This document shows, piece by piece, positions 37,190 through 48,689 of a stretch of DNA of 64,000 nt. The DNA lies in the NCBI GenBank assembly GCA_009617715.1, contig VTFK01000011.1:620001-684000 (forward strand), written 5' to 3'. Made by a program: the position numbers and the translations under genes. The stretch's first letter is position 1; each line of letters begins with the position of its first letter. Source of the DNA: Plectrocnemia conspersa (lineage: Eukaryota; Arthropoda; Insecta; Trichoptera; Polycentropodidae). The notes under the pieces were generated by a model. It was not told where the DNA came from, searched no databases, and worked only from the letters and a program-made list of their open reading frames with translations.

Positions 37190-38753
37190 AATATCACTAT
37201 CATACTATATTTAAATAAATTTATATTTAATTTAATTTTGAGATCCTCTTGTTTTCCAGAATTGTGGAAATGTTCAAAAGTCACTCCGATTCATAAAAAG
37301 GGTCCCAAATCTCAGATTGCCAATTACAGGCCTATAGCTTTGATCTCATCACCTGCAAAATTATTTGAAATTGTTTTGCATAAATACATTTTTAATCATT
37401 GCAGGTGTATGCTTTTCGACCAACAACATGGTTTCCGTAAATCTCGATCCACTGTCACTAATCTAATGGTTTTGTCTATGTTTCAAAATCATTGGACTCT
37501 GGTGTACAAGTGGACGTCATATACACAGATTTTGAAAAAGCATTTGATAAAGTTAACCATGCTTTACTTGTAAAAAAGTTATCCAATTTCGGGTTTTCTG
37601 AAGATCTCATAAATCTATTCTCAAATTACTTGACCAATAGATATCAATTCGTCAAGTATAATAACTCTTTTTCAGAACGATATACGACCCATACTGGAGT
37701 ACCTCAAGGATCCAATCTGGGTCCATTGTTGTTTTTATTGTTCATTAATGACATAGAAACAGCAATAGAGCATTCAGATTTTTTATTATATGCAGATGAC
37801 TTGAAAATTTATAAGAAAATGCATTCGATTTCTGATTACCTCGACCTACAAGAGGATCTCAACTCTATATGGAAATGGGCTTGCTATAACCAATTGCCTT
37901 TCAGTGTAAAGAAATGTCACACAATTTCATTTTCAAGGTCATTAACGCCGGCAAAATATTCATACCATCTAGGCGGATATTTTCTGGAAGGGTTTTCTTC
38001 AACTAAGGATTTAGGAGTGACTTTCGAAGAACGTTGGAAATTTAGCCAGCACATTGCAGAGACTCATAGCAAATCCTTAAAAATGCTCGGTTTTATCTTG
38101 AGAAATGCGCGTTACTTCAGGAATACTTTAGTATTGCGCACTCTTTATGATACTCTAGTCCGCAGCATACTAGAAACTAGCTCCATCATTTGGATCCCAG
38201 GCGTAATGAATCAATGTAATGAATTGAAGCTGGAAAAAGTCCAACGTAAATTTCTTCGATATTTATACTTGAAGGAATACGGGTATTATCCGTTCTTGTT
38301 TTCCAGTGCTTTTATTTTGGGAGCCCTGGGATACGTTTCTTTGTTGACTCGCAGAAGTGTTTATGTAATTAAACACTTCTGGAAATTGCTCAAGGGCATC
38401 GTAGACAATCCTTCAGTGCTCGAGCAGCTTCAAATGTGGGCTCCTGAAGGTGGTTATAGTTCTCGGTTGCGTCCACTATTCTTGCCTGTTAAGTCTAGAA
38501 CTGGAGCACTTGCCAACTCTTCTCATCTGCTCAATTCTGTCCATAGTAATATTGACATTTTCTCTTGCACATATGGAGTTTTGGTTCAGTTCGTATGGGA
38601 CAATGCACACCTGTTGAGGTGATTTGTGTCTGTTGTTTTGTCTTGTTTATATTTGTATGTATTATGATGTATTAGTATTTTTGACTATCGTGACGCATTG
38701 GGTTTGCCTGTCAGGTCACGATGGCTATAATTTTAATAAATAAATAAATAAAT
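37190..38753 (+). mobile_element. 5'-truncated Jockey-like non-LTR retrotransposon with (TAAA)n tail
   Basis: The reverse transcriptase starts mid-domain (FPELWKCSKVTPIHKKG, then ANYRPIALISSPAKLFE, QHGFRKSRST). A single-base frameshift near 37490 moves it to an ORF at 37492-38622 (376 codons). That ORF has motif A (YTDFEKAFDKVNH), motif B (GVPQGSNLGPLLF), LFINDI and the catalytic YADD (LLYADDLKIYK), followed by an intact thumb and C-terminal region to a stop. A 3' UTR of about 110 bp ends in TAAA repeats at about 38735-38753. Endonuclease and ORF1 are absent. Frames are far better preserved than in the other retroelement here, so the insertion is comparatively recent but still dead on arrival. 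Confidence 0.88.
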
Positions 38754-38759
38754 ACTCAC

Positions 38760-39590
38760 TATAACTGAGTGTAAGTAAATTCATCACACGCGGTCTATAT
38801 TAACGTACACTTGAATTAGAATCACTTTTGTACATATCACTATATTCACAATCACTGGGGGCGTTGAACAACGCGCCTTAATTTTTTTCTAAAAAAGGTT
38901 TCATCTCTTTCGTCCATTTTCGGATCATTAAAAATATTTTTTTTAAAATAAAATCACGATCACAAAAGAACACAGCAATTTTCGCGATACGTTTCGGTCG
39001 ATAGTTCAGAAGAAAATAAGTATAATATATTACTTCAATTATAAAAAGTATTTTTTATCTGTGTGGTATTCTCTAATTAGGGGTTACTTCATATATTTTT
39101 TTTAAAAGGTATGTCTCAATATATTAATGCGAAAAATTAAAAGAAAGCTACATATTAAATTTCAATAAAATATCTTAATTAGTGTACAAGTTATAGGGAA
39201 TTTACTAAAAAATATAATTTTTTAACATATTCTGCGAAATCACCCGGCCACTAAGAAAAGTTCGGCAAAAAACCCCGGGCGGTAAGATGTTAAAAGATAT
39301 TTATAATGTTCGCTCAAAAAAATAAATTTGACATCATATTTAAAATTCTATATTTTTTTAAAAATTTTTTTTTAAGTATTTAGTTCCCAGAGACAGAAAA
39401 AGAAGAAAAAAATATGGGTTACACTTTAAAAGGTTATTTAAACTAGTCAAATAAAATCCTAAGCCTTGTCTTGTGAGTTGACTGTGGCGTCAGCATTTAT
39501 TTATTGACCAGTGTTTCGCAAAATTTTTCATTGTTGCCTTTACTTGTTTATCTGCAAATCAAGATCAGATTTTTTCTTTCGTCCACATAT
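38760..39590. other. Intronic sequence without recognisable features
   Basis: Moderately AT-rich. A small GC-richer patch at 39240-39290 (cacccggccac and ccccgggcgg words) has no partner. No gene is seen. Confidence 0.4.
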
Positions 39591-39599
39591 AATTTTCAC

Positions 39600-39970
39600 A
39601 TAAAGGCACCCGCACACGTACGTACCTATTCGCTTATCAGGGCCCCGCGTGCCAAAAATATAGGGTCCGATTGCCGTAAAAGCGGTCCGTTTTCATGACC
39701 CGTGGCCGTGCGGCCCAACGAATAATTCGAATGGCAATTTTTGCGCCGTGTAGCAATAATGTCAAACACTTTGCGAGCCAGATTTTGCGGAACAATGGCC
39801 GCCCGGTGGATTTATGTGCTATTGACTCCGAGCCCCCTTATTATCGGGGACTTGATATAGTGGGTCAAATTTCAGGGCCCTCACCTTGATCCACTTCAGA
39901 CCCCTGGCTTCATTATAAAACTCTCAATAGAGTCCTTGGCATTGTGAATTAAATGCGAATCGAGTCGATA
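39600..39970. other. GC-richer intronic island
   Basis: A block of raised GC with two short ORFs lacking domains. It contains ggtccgattgccg and tgacccgtggccg words. Candidate conserved non-coding element. Confidence 0.35.
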
Positions 39971-39974
39971 TAAT

Positions 39975-41450
39975 TAATGAGGAGCGACTTTACTCGATTA
40001 AATCTGATGTTAGCAAATCCAGATTCAATTAAATCTAACAATAAGAGATTCAATAAAATCATATTTTAGTTCAAGATCAGTCATATGGATTGATATTTTG
40101 GGAAACTATGTGAATCGATCAAAAATAAGAAATATAAAAAAAGTGAAATTATGTTCATATATTTATTACAAAAGAGTAGAAAGAGCCATTGGAGAGTAAT
40201 GAATTTTCATCGCATGCGCAAGAAACAGCAATAAAACACTAGCTAAGGATCTCTGTGTTAAAAGTAATTAATGCAACGTTTAAAAATAATTATCTTAAAT
40301 ATCAAAGAAACTTAAAATACCCGTACCATTAAGAAATGGCTAGATAAATACCATGCCCGATTAAAGTCTAATTAGATATTTATCAAATTATTTATATTGC
40401 TCCAATAAACTAGAAAGAGAACGCATGTTGATCTCCTCCCCTTTCCCTGATCATTTATAAGTCACAACGCTGCTATGTAACCTTAACTAAATTTAATCAT
40501 AACTTTCCAAGTATTATTTAAACTCTTATTTTTGTTCATAATAAATAATTTATAATATACTACATAGTTTTTTTATATATTCATATAATAAATAAATGAT
40601 ATTTATTCAAGTACAAATACAAATAAATTTTTAATTATTGTATGTATTTGTTTGCCAATTGTTAAGAGATACAAAAAATTTAAATGTATTTTGTAAAAAA
40701 AATTGTCTATAAAAACGGTGACGCAAATCATACATTCATGAAAATTTTTTTTTTGAATATATCTTTATAAAAATGATTGTATTTGTTTCTAATGAATAAA
40801 TAATTTGTAAGATATGAAACTGAGCTTTCAGGTTTTTCCATTTCAACTGTATAAAGCGTTTTATAACGTTATATATTAACATTACAATGGTATTGACGTT
40901 ATAAATACCCGACTAAATAGGCAGGAATTTAGACATAACCATATTTAAAAAAAAAAAAAATGTAAGGATATTAAAAAATAATATTAAAACCATTGATATA
41001 CTTTTACTTTTTTAGAGACGACTATTGAATTTATAATACGTATTTTATATTATTAAATTTATAATATTCAATTTATAATACGCTTATAAGAGGTTATGCT
41101 TTATTAAAAACGTGTTTAAGATTATGTCTTTGATTCTTTGTGAAGTAAAAAACTTGCATATAAAAAAGTAAAACATTTTAAAAACTAAGTTGTTTTTTTT
41201 AGTAAGAATATTTAAAAAAAAATTTAATAATAGGAGTTGCAAATTGAAACTTAATAAAAAAATACCCAAGTTATTAAAAGACATATTTATGATACAATAT
41301 TATTTAAAAATTTTCATTATAAAACTTTCATTACAATTTTGTTACAAATTAAAGTCTGGAAATCAGTGGTTTATATTTTATTAAAAATAGCTGAATAAAA
41401 ATAAATGTCAATATTAAATTCATAAAAAATTATAATTAATAAAATATATT
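39975..41450. other. AT-rich intronic desert
   Basis: Dense stops in all frames. Overlapping 64-66-codon Lys/Asn- and Phe/Leu-rich ORFs at about 41084-41384 are composition artefacts. Nothing else was recognised. Confidence 0.5.
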
Positions 41451-41960
41451 CTCACTGTGACGGCGACGGCACGATTTTATTGCTTTTGACGTAAATTTTT
41501 GACTTCTGAGACGGGATAATTGTTTTTTGCGCTCTCCTATTGAGAAAAAATCAGTTTACATGTTCCTTATTTAATTTGTATTAACATTATAAAAGTCGCA
41601 GTGTTTACGCTAGACACCGAGCGTTCCAACTGCGACGGAAACGGCACGATTTTATTGCTTTTGACGTAAATTTTTGACTTCTGAAAGGGATACTTGTTTT
41701 TTTGCTTTCCTATCGAACAAAATTAGGTTTATATGTTCCGCATTTAATTTATATTATTATTATATTTGTCGTAATATGAACGCTAGATTACCGAGAGTTC
41801 GACGGCAACAGGACGATTTTATTGCTTTTGACGTGAATTTTTAACTTCTGAGAAGAGTTAATAGTTTTTTACGCCCTCCAATTAGTTAAAATTTGGTTAA
41901 AACATGCTTCACTGCGATGAGATGGCACGATTTTATTGATTGTAACTTGGATCCTAAACA
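41451..41960 (+). repeat. Tandem array of about 175-bp units (three plus a partial)
   Basis: Units start at about 41451, 41626, 41797 and 41910 with variants of actgcgacgg followed by cacgattttattgcttttgac and gacttctgag. The first two are about 175 and 171 bp. The third is internally shortened, and the last is cut off and passes into the module seen at 6725-6860. The same unit makes the fold-back at 6342-6575. Copies are diverged, with no coding potential. Confidence 0.75.
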
Positions 41961-42078
41961 AGAATGCCCCCTTCATTTGGCTAAAATTATAATTTATAGT
42001 CATTTCATGAAATACAATGAATATGAATATAAAAAAAACGACCACTGAAATGAAGTTGATACGACTTCCCTGCATTTG

Positions 42079-42128
42079 ACACTTTGAACACGTGTGATTA
42101 TTGACAGATGTCTGATTTACAGTTCTGC
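42079..42128 (-). repeat. 50-bp terminal-repeat-like motif, copy 2 (inverted)
   Basis: The reverse complement matches 8370-8419 at 47 of 50 positions. It lies just right of the tandem-unit and module repeat, so it may mark the right end of that composite element or an independent transposon end. Confidence 0.55.
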
Positions 42129-42999
42129 AAAATATAAATCTTGAATTACATTATTTATAATAAATTATTATTTATTATTATTTATATTATATAAAAATAT
42201 CGTAGGATTGCCAGATAAAATCAAACAGCATGTTTGTAAATAGGTCAGTAATTGTAATATACATACATAAATTTATTAAGTGTTTCATACATCAAAGTAA
42301 TAAAAAAAAACAACAAACAATATAACAGTGAACAATTAACTAAATACTATTTACAGGGATAAAGCGTAACATTCTTTCTTTTGTAGTGGTCCCAACATGG
42401 TATACCCTAAACAAATTTTTAACGTAAATATAAAATATTTATTTTGAATTGAACTATAGTGGATTCAATAAGAAAAAAGTTTTTGTCCGCCAATAAGAGT
42501 TTTATTAAACAAAAACAAAGTATCTGATTCCGCCCCGAGTCATTGGGATTAGTAAAATGATCGAGGATTGGAAGAGATGTTGGACTTGCCCTATAATCAT
42601 CAATGATATTTAAATCAAAGCACTGCCATATTTATTTAATTCGGTCAGATTTTTTTTATGACCTTCACCAGAAATATTCAAGATGCTTATCTAATTTTGT
42701 AAGTTTTGCATACTAAGATTTGCCATTTTTTATATCAAATACATATTCCAGAATTTGTTTATGTATTTGTTATTGATGTATTTTTAATTAATTTACTCAT
42801 GTGATTAATTTTTAAGCATCTGTATTGTAAATATGATCCAGTATCAAAAATTTAGACATTTCTAGAAATCAAAGACATCTGATTTCACAATAGAGAATGT
42901 TAATTATGACAAAAATACCCCGGTTTTCTCTTAGATTAAATCTGAATTAAGAGAATCAAACCCCTAATTGTTTTCAGCCCCGAAATACTTCATCATAGT

Positions 43000-43430
43000 C
43001 AAACCTCGAAATTTGGCCCCGCGTGATTTAATTAATTAGCGAGCCGGCGAAGTATCCTCCGTACGTCAAGTTCTGTCGTGATTTAATCTTATTAATTCGC
43101 CCCGGTGAGTCCAGGGCCGGATGCCGCACGTACGAAAACTAACCCCCGCGTCATTTCCGTCCGAAATGACAGGGGTGAGTGACAGAACTTTGAGTGGATG
43201 AAGCGATTCGGGCTTGGCAGGTTAATCGAGTTCGGCGGCCGCCATTATCCTCTGCCGGTGGATCCTCGTCAAATTTTCTACTGTACACTACACGCAAATG
43301 TATATTAGGTATGTAAAGACGTTTTGGGGTCGGTTTACACGCGGATCTGAGCACAAATGTAAAAATCTTTCAGGGAGTGGTCCGAGCTTAAGGTAAGCAA
43401 TCGCCGATACTGTCACGCGGTATTCATTGT
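43000..43430. other. GC-richer intronic island
   Basis: The block begins with tttaattaattagcgagccgg and later contains ttattaattcgcc, so paired homeodomain-like AT cores sit inside GC-rich DNA as in the 32.15-kb island. The ORFs have no domain. Candidate enhancer-like element (inference). Confidence 0.4.
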
Positions 43431-43919
43431 TAGGTATGATAAGAATAGCTGCTAGATTTGGTAAAACTAATAATTTGGACCAGTCCTTATATTGTTTATT
43501 AACCGACAATGCCGAGAAGAAATATACAAATATAAGATTGCCGACTAAATGATACACCTAATTTCATATATAAAAGGTTAAAGCTATGTAATTTATCTGA
43601 ATAATAAACATTTGATACTGTGTAAAATTAAGCTACAGTTCCTGAAAAAACCTTCCTTTAGACGTTTCTCTTTCAAATGATAACCAAAAAAATAAAAAAA
43701 TGTTGGTTTATCTAAATATGCTGACGACACAGTAATTTAACGAGTGTTTATGGTCTTAAATCAATTGTAAATTTATTATTAAATGTGAAGCCTCATTATT
43801 ACCATGACTTGTATAGTAAAAGTATATGTTTTATAATATGCAAATACATTTGCCACAAAAAAAATTTACTGGAATAATAAATATTTAAAAAGACACTCAA
43901 TTTTCCATGATGCTATTTC

Positions 43920-44340
43920 TGGGAAGACTCAAATAAAGGTAACCAGCAACCGTTTGCGTTTCATCTTTGATTTAATCGTTTGGGGAAATTTCGTCCGACT
44001 CTTAATTCGACATAACGAGTGATTAAAGTTTAATTAAATAGCAGGCAGTGTGAGGAGATACCATCTCAAAATTCAAATGAATCTTTGCCCCTAGAGTTCT
44101 GGAGACGGAGAACGACGACAAAAGGGCAAATATTACTTCGAGGGATATGAGATTATTCCGTCTGAGAGAGCTTTTTTCCGCCAGCGGTGTTTTTAGTTTT
44201 TAATTAAGCGGATTAAAAAGATGCAAATACTTGAATAACTTTGTTTTATGGTTAGAGTGAGCTGTGAATTATTTATTATTTCTGTACACAAAGCGGATTA
44301 TCAGATAAGAATAAAACACTTCGCTGCCGTGAAGCGGGGA
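43920..44340. other. GC-richer intronic island
   Basis: Raised GC with runs such as ggagacggagaacgacgac and a gagagagcttttttccgcc patch. No coding signature. It may be one unit with the neighbouring islands at 43.0 and 44.6 kb. Confidence 0.3.
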
Positions 44341-44619
44341 AAATTATTACCTATAATAAATTTTATATTAGGCGGTAAATGCTTCAAATAATAAATATTT
44401 TCTGCTTATAACTAAGGTTTAACTTTAATTTTAAATAAAAAATATCAAAATTTACAATTTAATTTTAAAATGTATAATGTACAGTAAAATAGTTATATTA
44501 CTCTTACCATAATAAAAAATGCTAATTAATTGGTGATAAATGAGAATTTAATATTTAAATTTGGTGTAATATTATTTTTTTATTTTTTGACTTATTAGTA
44601 TCTTATCTTTTCGTAGCCT

Positions 44620-45050
44620 AAACCACTCCTAGTTGCTTTGATCCGATCTGTGTATTTTTGTTTCAATCGCTCCTTTGTCTACATTACCTCTTGCCGAGTC
44701 GTTTGTACCATGCCCGACGGCTTCGACGGTACTCGAATCACCCCCATTTTCCAGCAGTGGGTGGAAAAGCCCTCGAAAGCCACCCTCGGCCCACGTTAGA
44801 CATTTATCCATGACCAAATAATGCAACGCCCCACTCAACAGAGGGCACTTTTCTCCTTCAAGATGCATTTTTTTATTATTGTTAACTGCACAGCGTCTGC
44901 CCGGACGAAGAATGAAAATCAATTCTGGAAAAATGTAGTACCATTGCTTACAATTCTGGACGTAAGCAATGGTACTACATTTCTAGATGCGATTTTCACT
45001 CGGAGGCAAATAAAAAATGTAAGACCGGAGATTGTCAAGTAAGTCGACTA
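44620..45050. other. GC-richer island carrying a pre-miRNA-like hairpin
   Basis: Short ORFs on both strands overlap and have no domains. The right half holds the 92-nt hairpin at 44910-45001, listed separately. This is the one island with a specific structural feature suggesting a function. Confidence 0.4.
44910..45001. ncRNA. Pre-miRNA-like hairpin (candidate)
   Basis: The inner stem is a perfect 21-bp pairing of 44931-44951 (aaatgtagtaccattgcttac) with 44962-44982, closed by a 10-nt loop. A partly paired 10/8-nt internal loop follows outward. An outer 11-bp stem then pairs gaatgaaaatc (44910-44920) with gattttcactc (44991-45001), with one wobble pair. Total arm length and shape fit an animal pre-miRNA of about 90 nt. 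I do not recognise a known mature miRNA. A fold-back repeat relic is the main alternative. Either strand could be transcribed; the host transcript would read the minus strand. Confidence 0.4.
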
Positions 45051-45054
45051 GATA

Positions 45055-47035
45055 AAAATGTATAAAAATAGGTGTATATTGTATTTGCAATGAGATTGGC
45101 CATTTCTGTAGAAAATAAAGATCGGTGGCTTAAAGTGCAATAATCATGATATGACTGCATTGTATAATTAAATAAAATATGTAAAACTACGCAAAATGTT
45201 AACTATTTTTATTAAGTAAAACTGCAATGTAGCACTATTGCTTTAATAAACTTAAAAAATACGTATTAGGTGTAATTATATGATTCATTGTATTTAATGA
45301 ATATGCTATAAAATACATATTTTATTAAATAATTTAATATTTCGACTATTACACATAATTATAAATAAAACAGTATTATATATGTTAAAAAAACAGATGG
45401 TTTGTAAATTAATCAGATCCATTAAATAATTTGCAACCTAAATAAAAAAAATAAAAAAATAAATCATATTTAGATTATTTTATTTTTAAAATCAAAAGCT
45501 GTAAAAGCTCTATTATATAAGTGACCAATTATAAATAAATTATTAATCTACAAATGAACCATAATAGGTTATGATTCGTAATGCTTTTCAAGTTGTACTT
45601 TTATCTCGTGAATACCCGATAAAAGCAATGAAACTCAGCTAAATATTTTTTTAAGAGTATCGTTAAAAGGTTAATAGTTTTCAGCAAAAGTGTAAATCTA
45701 CATAAAATAAATGTATTTTAAAATATACATGTCTTATGTACATTTTTTTTATTAAAAAAAATAAAATATAATTCATTTTTTAATTTTATATTACGATAAA
45801 AAAATGTATAGCTTTTGGCGATTACTTATATAATACATTTTTAATCAGAACAGTGATAATGAAATTTACGATTTTTTAATGCACTTTTTTAGATAAAAAA
45901 ACAATTTAAAATACCTTTAATAAAATAATTAAAATATATAAATGCTAAGAAGACACCGAAAGCGACAAAGTGATAAAATAATTGCCAAAAATTTTTTTTT
46001 TAGAAAAAAAAAACAGACGCTATTAACTCCTACAGACCGATAAGTATCTGACTAGTTATCGTCATATAAATATCTTTAAGTCACATAAGCTCGTACATTT
46101 TTTATTCATAAATGAATGCACTTAAAAAAATATACATTAATTTCTAAAAAAAAACAAAACCCCGTTATTTTAAAACCATATACATACATATGATGCAGAT
46201 GCTTTTAAACGTGTTTTACCTAGACACAAATTATTTCCTTTATGTATTATTATAATCAGATAATTATTAATATCCAAAACTAAATTCTCAAAATCACCTG
46301 TTAATTTTAAAATGATTTTATTTATTGCATTTAGCAAATTCTAGCTAAAGGTCTATGTATAATATTATATTCATGATATGGTAAAAATGCTTACTGGTTA
46401 ACCAATGGTTGGTTTATTTTCTCATTAGTTGAAATTAACGAAAATATTTTTTAAATGTAATTTTTCTGCATAGAATTTTGTATTTTACCATATAATAACA
46501 TATACATTTATATATAGCACATTAGATACAAAAATAAGTTCGTAGAAATACTTAGAAAGAAAATGTGACAGTTCAACGTAAATGAAAAATTATCGGATTG
46601 TGAACGTGAAGCTCTTTATCGTATTGACGTATCCCAAGAAATACAAGTGCTATTAAAGTAATTAAATTAGGTATTACACTAATGAAAATTTTAATTAAAA
46701 AGCATAATCAGATTAATTCTAAGAATTGTACTTTAGAACTTATTAAATTAAATCCTCCTTATTGTACTGTAATTTTTGATTATTTTCTGCGAAGAAGACC
46801 TTTTTGATCAGCATAATCAAGGCTTGAAGCGTATTTCAATAATGTTTAAAAAATATTTATTTTGAGCTTATTCACAAAAAAATTGTATACATTATTTTTA
46901 GTCCAGAAAATATAGATTTTTGCTTGAAAAGCTGATTTATAATTTTTTATTTAAATATGACGTAATGTTAATGGAACGATGTTGACTACCTTATATATTT
47001 TTAAGTCGATCGTTACTAAATCAATTTTAATACAC
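45055..47035. other. AT-rich intronic desert
   Basis: Dense stops and long A/T runs. A slightly less AT-rich patch at about 46560-46660 gives no recognisable protein. Confidence 0.5.
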
Positions 47036-47039
47036 TTAT

Positions 47040-47310
47040 TAAAAAAGAAAGTCAAATTAACCCTGAAACTTTTTTAATTTCAACAAAATTACGCTTAAAC
47101 ACCCTCCATTTTGCGTCGATCGACCGCGAATTTTCCTTTTCGGGATCAAGGGGAAGATTTACGAGCGCGCAATTTATTACATAATTATCCACCTCGCGGC
47201 AGGACCTTTCTGCGAGACAATAATGAATAAAATTTACATCGCTTTGAATAAATTTCTTAACATTAAAACTTGTCACTGCCGCCTGAATCGAAGGCAAAAA
47301 TAGTGCCTTA
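47040..47310. other. GC-richer intronic island
   Basis: A compact island with an 81-codon minus-strand ORF of no recognisable type. Candidate conserved non-coding element. Confidence 0.3.
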
Positions 47311-47639
47311 ATAAAATCAAAAAAAAAAAATCTTAAAGAAAGTTTAAATACTAGTACAAATTTATTTATACATTATCTGTCCAATCCCTTTATTATAAAT
47401 GACGCTTTTTTGCATTATTTTAAGATACAAATTACTTAGCAGTAAGTAGAGCTTTCGACTCGTAAAACCATACATTTATATTTTAGATAACATATACAAA
47501 ATCCAGTAAGGCAGATACGATACAAAAGTTAGGGCGCAAAATATAGCATATAATAAGGTAAGAAATATAGTTATATTAATTGATAACTGATCTTGGCTAT
47601 CCTAAAAGTCTACAAATATGGCTATAATCCGAAATAGCT

Positions 47640-48080
47640 ACCACCTAGCTTTAGCTGGCTAGCCAAACCAAAGGGGAATTCTCACGTTGGATCAGCGGGT
47701 GTATAAGAGGGTGGATTGTGGGTGGTATACGGGATGGATACGAGATAAGCCCGATCGTGTGGCAGGCGTCTCCTCGGATCGGAAGTCGCGACTAAACTTT
47801 TACTCGGTCCCCCTTATCTGTCGCTGGGTTTGTTGCCGGAATTGCACGGAAAGTCAATGGGTATTGACTACGATGCAGTGTTCCTAAAACGGTTACGGCG
47901 CTTTATGTGCTCCGTTGGAAAACTCAATTTTGCACGTGTACGTTGTATTGTATGTGTGTGTATTACCAAAGGCTAAAATTGTATTTTTTAACAATTTCGT
48001 AGAAAGTGCACTATTTTGGTGCAGGTGAAAGGTATTCCGACGGGACCACAGTGACTCAGGCTATGAATTATTAAATATAT
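47640..48080. other. GC-richer intronic island
   Basis: An island of raised GC with gtgtataagagggtgg and gatacgagataagc (GATA-like) words. A 66-codon ORF has no domain. A further mild patch at 48420-48560 shows nothing recognisable. Confidence 0.3.
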
Positions 48081-48655
48081 TAGGTTCGCCGACGTTGACA
48101 ACGGCCAGAATAAAATAACAGTGCAGTGGGGTTTATTTAATATTTATAGCAAAAAATGTTTATATTTAAAATAATAAATTAACCACATAATAACACATTT
48201 CTTATAAGAAGTTTATTGATCACCCGTTAGTGACGCTGAAAATACTCGAATACAATACGTTATATTTTGCGCATAATACTATTGTTATTCTACCCTTATG
48301 TTACCGATCTCCAAAGAAGCCATCTGAACCGTTTCTATTTAAGCGTGTAAAACATCTTATATATGTGTCTAAAAAGCTATGCAATTGCATCTTAAATTCA
48401 CCAGAATTATAAAATATGTGACACTAAAATAGGGAGAGACACCTACGGCGTCACAGAGGCTTAGCGGATCGTCCAGAAAATAAAGAGAACACATCGCGAC
48501 ATATCCCAGTTTCACAACTCGAATCGCTAGCAAAGACTATGACTTCCATGCCTGCGAATTTAACTTTACCGTCTGATAAATGCGTCTATATTTATTTCCA
48601 TATATGTGTTTATGGAATAAACTGTAACCAGATTTTCCGGCAACTATTTGGTTGT

Positions 48656-48683
48656 ATGTGACTTATGACGTCATAAGTCACAT
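48656..48683. promoter_or_regulatory. Perfect 28-bp palindrome centred on TGACGTCA
   Basis: Both halves of atgtgacttatgac / gtcataagtcacat are exact reverse complements with no spacer. The centre (48666-48673) is the consensus CRE/ATF-type bZIP site TGACGTCA. The outer tgactta and taagtca words resemble AP-1-type half sites. Binding is inferred only. Confidence 0.45.
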
Positions 48684-48689
48684 CCAAAC

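Noticed and set aside
33608..42600. agtcca words at 33.6 and 33.76 kb matched to a ggacttgccc word at 42.58 kb as a dispersed repeat
   Set aside because: The match at 42.58 kb is only about nine bases; not significant.
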